Shown piece after piece: positions 5,613 to 6,932 of a stretch of DNA of 6,932 nucleotides. The notes below the pieces were generated by a model. That model saw only the letters and a list, made by a program, of their open reading frames with translations. It was not told the DNA's origin and searched no databases. Both the position numbers and the translations under genes were made by a program. Source of the stretch: Lachnospiraceae bacterium (GTDB taxonomy: Bacteria; Bacillota; Clostridia; Lachnospirales; Lachnospiraceae); NCBI GenBank assembly GCA_020860745.1, contig JAJBTR010000107.1, positions 1 through 6,932 on the forward strand, given 5' to 3'. The stretch's first letter is position 1, and each line of letters begins with the position of its first letter.

Positions 5613-6623
5613 ATGGCATTATTTGAATCATACGAGAGACGAATCGACCAGATTAACGCTGTTTTAAATACATATGGCATCGTATCCATCGAGGAGGCGG
5701 AGAAGATCACAAAGGACGCCGGACTGGACGTTTACACGCAGATCAAAAATATCCAGCCGATCTGCTTTGAGAACGCATGCTGGGCTTACACGGTAGGCGC
5801 TGCGATCGCGATTAAGAAAAACTGCCGCAAGGCTTCTGAGGCGGCTGCGGCAATCGGTGAGGGACTGCAGTCCTTCTGTATCCCCGGTTCCGTGGCGGAC
5901 CACCGCAAGGTAGGTCTGGGACACGGCAACCTCGGCAAGATGCTGCTGGAGGAGGAGACGGAGTGTTTCTGCTTCCTGGCAGGTCACGAGTCCTTCGCAG
6001 CGGCGGAGGGCGCCATCGGTATCGCGGAGAAAGCGAACAAAGTGCGTCAGAAACCGCTTCGCGTTATCTTAAATGGTCTCGGCAAAGACGCGGCACAGAT
6101 TATCTCCCGCATCAACGGTTTTACCTATGTGGAGACAAAGTACGATTACAAAGAGGCGAAGCTGAACGTAATCTATGAAAAGCCGTATTCTACCGGACTG
6201 CGCGCGACCGTAAAATGCTACGGTTCCGACGATGTGCAGGAAGGCGTGGCGATCATGCATCATGAGAACGTCGGCGTTTCCATCACCGGCAACTCCACGA
6301 ACCCGACCCGTTTCCAGCATCCGGTTGCAGGCACTTATAAGAAAGAGTGCATCGAGCTCGGCAAGAAGTACTTCTCCGTGGCTTCCGGCGGCGGCACAGG
6401 CCGTACCCTTCATCCTGACAACATGGCGGCAGGTCCGGCTTCCTATGGTATGACCGATACCCTTGGCCGTATGCATTCCGATGCGCAGTTCGCAGGTTCT
6501 TCCTCCGTTCCGGCGCATGTGGAGATGATGGGTCTGATCGGCGCAGGCAACAACCCGATGGTAGGCATGACTGTGGCAGTGGCTGTTTCCGTAGAGGAAG
6601 CGGCGAAGGCTGGCAAGTTCTAA
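5613..6623 (+). CDS. GGGtGRT-family protein of unknown function
   Basis: A 336-residue soluble protein carrying the family's namesake motif exactly: GGGTGRT at residues 259-265, in SVASGGGTGRTLHPDN. No signal peptide or membrane helix is evident. Other striking stretches are Ala/Gly-rich WAYTVGAAIAIKKNCRKASE (57-76), VADHRKVGLGHGNLGKMLLE (94-113), the His-containing MHHENVGVSITGNS (215-228), and a C-terminal GLIGAGNNPMVGMTVAVAVS (307-326). Cysteines at 51, 56, 71, 89, 118, 120, 202 and 246 could serve metal or cluster binding, but no standard ferredoxin spacing is seen. The family is known for this motif and lacks an established function. Pairing with an IscU-like scaffold gene 6 bases upstream suggests it receives or uses an Fe-S cluster, or helps build one; this is inference. 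An intrinsic terminator follows 35 bases later and closes the operon. Confidence 0.88.
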   Translation: MALFESYERRIDQINAVLNTYGIVSIEEAEKITKDAGLDVYTQIKNIQPICFENACWAYTVGAAIAIKKNCRKASEAAAAIGEGLQSFCIPGSVADHRKVGLGHGNLGKMLLEEETECFCFLAGHESFAAAEGAIGIAEKANKVRQKPLRVILNGLGKDAAQIISRINGFTYVETKYDYKEAKLNVIYEKPYSTGLRATVKCYGSDDVQEGVAIMHHENVGVSITGNSTNPTRFQHPVAGTYKKECIELGKKYFSVASGGGTGRTLHPDNMAAGPASYGMTDTLGRMHSDAQFAGSSSVPAHVEMMGLIGAGNNPMVGMTVAVAVSVEEAAKAGKF

Positions 6624-6658
6624 ATATACACAAATCATTCATACGAGAAAAAACACTG

Positions 6659-6697
6659 AAAAGTGCCGTGTTTCCTAGAGATGCGGCACTTTTTTTG
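6659..6697 (+). terminator. Strong intrinsic terminator of the scaffold-GGGtGRT operon
   Basis: AAAAGTGCCG (6659-6668) pairs perfectly with CGGCACTTTT (6684-6693), with two further G.U pairs possible at the loop base. The second arm runs into eight consecutive T (6690-6697). The flanking A and T tracts mean it could also work weakly for transcription arriving from the other strand. Confidence 0.92.
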
Positions 6698-6759
6698 TGC
6701 CCGGAACAGAGAAAGAAAAAATGCCGTGAGAAGTGCTGAGAAGCCGTAAAATGTGAACG

Positions 6760-6815
6760 GTAGGTAACAAGTAGGTAACGGGTAGGTAACACACCGTAGG
6801 TAACAAAAAGGTAAC
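6760..6815. repeat. Five phased GTAGGTAAC-type direct repeats, candidate regulator array
   Basis: Exact GTAGGTAAC copies lie at 6760-6768, 6771-6779, 6782-6790 and 6796-6804, and a shortened AGGTAAC at 6809-6815. Start-to-start steps are 11, 11, 14 and 11 bases (taking the last copy as starting at 6807). The near-helical phasing puts most copies on one DNA face, as in direct-repeat sites of OmpR/PhoB-type response regulators; this assignment is inference. The array lies after a terminator and about 30 bases before a candidate promoter. The rest of 6698-6759 shows nothing recognisable. Confidence 0.6.
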
Positions 6816-6846
6816 AAAGGTTTTCCGTGATAGACGTAGGAATGTG

Positions 6847-6876
6847 TTGCGATACATACAATGATACAATGATAAT
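6847..6876 (+). promoter_or_regulatory. Candidate promoter for a gene beyond the right edge
   Basis: TTGCGA (6847-6852) and GATAAT (6871-6876) are separated by 18 bases. A tandem 8-base repeat, ACAATGAT at 6858-6865 and 6866-6873, fills the spacer and enters the -10. Other -10 choices overlap, such as TAATAT (6873-6878). Transcription would begin near 6883. With the repeat array upstream this looks like a regulated promoter, but the gene it serves is not in the window. Confidence 0.35.
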
Positions 6877-6932
6877 ATGATAAAAAGAATTGAAGAAAAA
6901 TGGCTAATAGTTTGTGGATATTCAGGATGAGT

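Noticed and set aside
6760..6815. CRISPR array or plasmid iterons
   Set aside because: Repeat units of 9 bases with 2-5 base spacers are far too short for CRISPR, and no rep or cas gene is near.
6069..6861. Two long - strand frames opposite the GGGtGRT gene and its downstream region
   Set aside because: They mirror conserved coding sequence or the GTAGGTAAC repeats, cross the strong terminator, and show no protein family features.

Overview
The window looks like chromosome from a low-to-mid GC Gram-positive anaerobe, most likely a clostridial gut commensal of the Lachnospiraceae type. The reasons are strong AGGAGG-type ribosome binding sites, intrinsic terminators, an N-acetylhexosamine 1-kinase-like sugar kinase, and an adjacent IscU-like/GGGtGRT protein pair. 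The family placement is inferred from protein character; no search was run. All five complete genes lie on the + strand.

Left part (1-3921): a 231-base leader with a sigma-A-like promoter precedes an N-acetylhexosamine 1-kinase-like gene (232-1338). After 45 bases comes a type IA DNA topoisomerase III (1384-3696) that ends in a 24-base tandem repeat coding a basic, Gly/Ser-rich tail. The repeat continues in frame past the stop codon, so the present stop looks like a recent nonsense change. A weak terminator and a hairpin follow, leading to a stand-alone GlmU-like left-handed beta-helix acyltransferase (3922-4587). The kinase family and the GlmU acetyltransferase family both produce N-acetylhexosamine 1-phosphates, a possible functional link.

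Middle (4588-4913): a 326-base gap without a gene holds the most striking non-coding structure of the window, a 188-base imperfect palindrome (4622-4809). It folds as one long interrupted stem with about 68 Watson-Crick pairs, two G.U wobbles, two tandem G.A mismatch steps and a small apical loop. It may be an undescribed structured RNA or a palindromic mobile repeat. A possible Rex-like operator lies between it and the next gene.

Right part (4914-6623): a two-gene operon encodes an IscU/NifU-like iron-sulfur scaffold homologue and a GGGtGRT-family protein. The ribosome binding site of the second gene overlaps the end of the first, and the operon closes with a strong intrinsic terminator (6659-6697). 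The last 235 bases hold five copies of a GTAGGTAAC-type direct repeat phased at 11, 11, 14 and 11 bases. They lie upstream of a tandem 8-base repeat and a candidate promoter, probably the control region of a gene that begins beyond the window.
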